Source of the DNA: Acholeplasmataceae bacterium | GTDB taxonomy: Bacteria > Bacillota > Negativicutes > Acidaminococcales > Acidaminococcaceae | Assembly: GCA_012744295.1 (NCBI GenBank) | Contig: JAAYIB010000121.1 | Location: forward strand, 1-5,833 | Reading direction: 5' to 3' | Length of the DNA: 5,833 bases | In this document: positions 5,787 through 5,833 of the stretch, one piece after another | Layout: every line of letters begins with the position of its first letter | Position numbering within the stretch: the stretch's first letter is position 1 | Position numbers and translations under genes: made by a program | Notes under the pieces: generated by a model | The model's input: the letters and a program-made list of their open reading frames with translations, nothing else | Database searches by the model: none | What the model was told of the DNA's origin: nothing

Positions 5787-5809
5787 TAATAAAGTAGTTT
5801 GTATATCAA
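5779..5809 (-). promoter_or_regulatory. Weak candidate korAB promoter
   Basis: On the minus strand TTGATA (5809-5804, five of six matches to TTGACA) lies 19 nt from TATAGC (5784-5779, four of six matches to TATAAT). Spacing is long and the -10 imperfect, so this is tentative. It would overlap the -10 of the rightward promoter back to back and give korA a leader of about 120 nt carrying the GNRA hairpin. Confidence 0.25.
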
Positions 5810-5825
5810 ATACTAAGAAATAATA

Positions 5826-5833
5826 AGTTGAGG
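5826..5833 (+). promoter_or_regulatory. Possible ribosome binding site of a gene starting past the right edge
   Basis: AGTTGAGG at the last bases resembles an SD (five or six of eight purine matches) and lies about 35 nt after the expected start of the perfect promoter at 5759-5786. The start codon would be just outside the window, so this cannot be confirmed here. Confidence 0.3.

Noticed and set aside
5728..5833. A longer korA N-terminus starting upstream of 5727
   Set aside because: The frame is open back to a TGA near 5806-5808, but contains no ATG, GTG or TTG.

Overview
The window looks like chromosomal DNA from an anaerobic or facultatively anaerobic Firmicute. The basis is strong purine-rich Shine-Dalgarno (SD) sites before nearly every gene, AT-rich spacers around genes of moderate GC, rho-independent terminators, a PdxST vitamin B6 pathway, and a ferredoxin-type 2-oxoacid oxidoreductase of the two-subunit KorAB kind. 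A Gram-negative Firmicute (Negativicutes) is possible, but nothing in the sequence settles the genus.

Layout, left to right. (1) 1-599, minus strand: the first 199 codons of an exported Pro/Lys/Gln/Tyr-rich protein built from 30-36 residue repeats, running off the left edge. (2) 600-886: a divergent spacer with a candidate extended -10 promoter for the rightward gene. (3) 887-1360, plus strand: an acidic 157-residue cytosolic protein that I do not recognise, closed by a strong terminator at 1381-1414. (4) 1521-2966, plus strand: pdxS-pdxT, the two subunits of glutamine-dependent pyridoxal 5'-phosphate synthase, 3 nt apart. (5) 2971-3009: a hairpin between convergent operons that probably stops transcription from both sides. 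(6) 5649-3037, minus strand: korA-korB with no spacer between them, encoding a gamma/alpha fusion subunit and the ThDP/[4Fe-4S] beta subunit of a 2-oxoacid:ferredoxin oxidoreductase. (7) 5650-5833: the kor leader and control region, holding a hairpin with a GNRA loop, a second palindrome, and a perfect-consensus promoter (TTGACA, 16 nt, TATAAT) facing right, out of the window.

How the genes work together: PdxS and PdxT form one enzyme that makes PLP from ribose 5-phosphate, glyceraldehyde 3-phosphate and glutamine. KorA and KorB form one enzyme that links 2-oxoacid/acyl-CoA interconversion to ferredoxin. The two operons are convergent, and I see no functional link beyond both serving central metabolism. 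I found no mobile element, CRISPR array, RNA gene or defence cassette. The least explained items are the repeat protein at the left edge, the 157-residue orphan, and the palindrome-rich kor leader, where an unusual TTG start seems to be the true start of korA.
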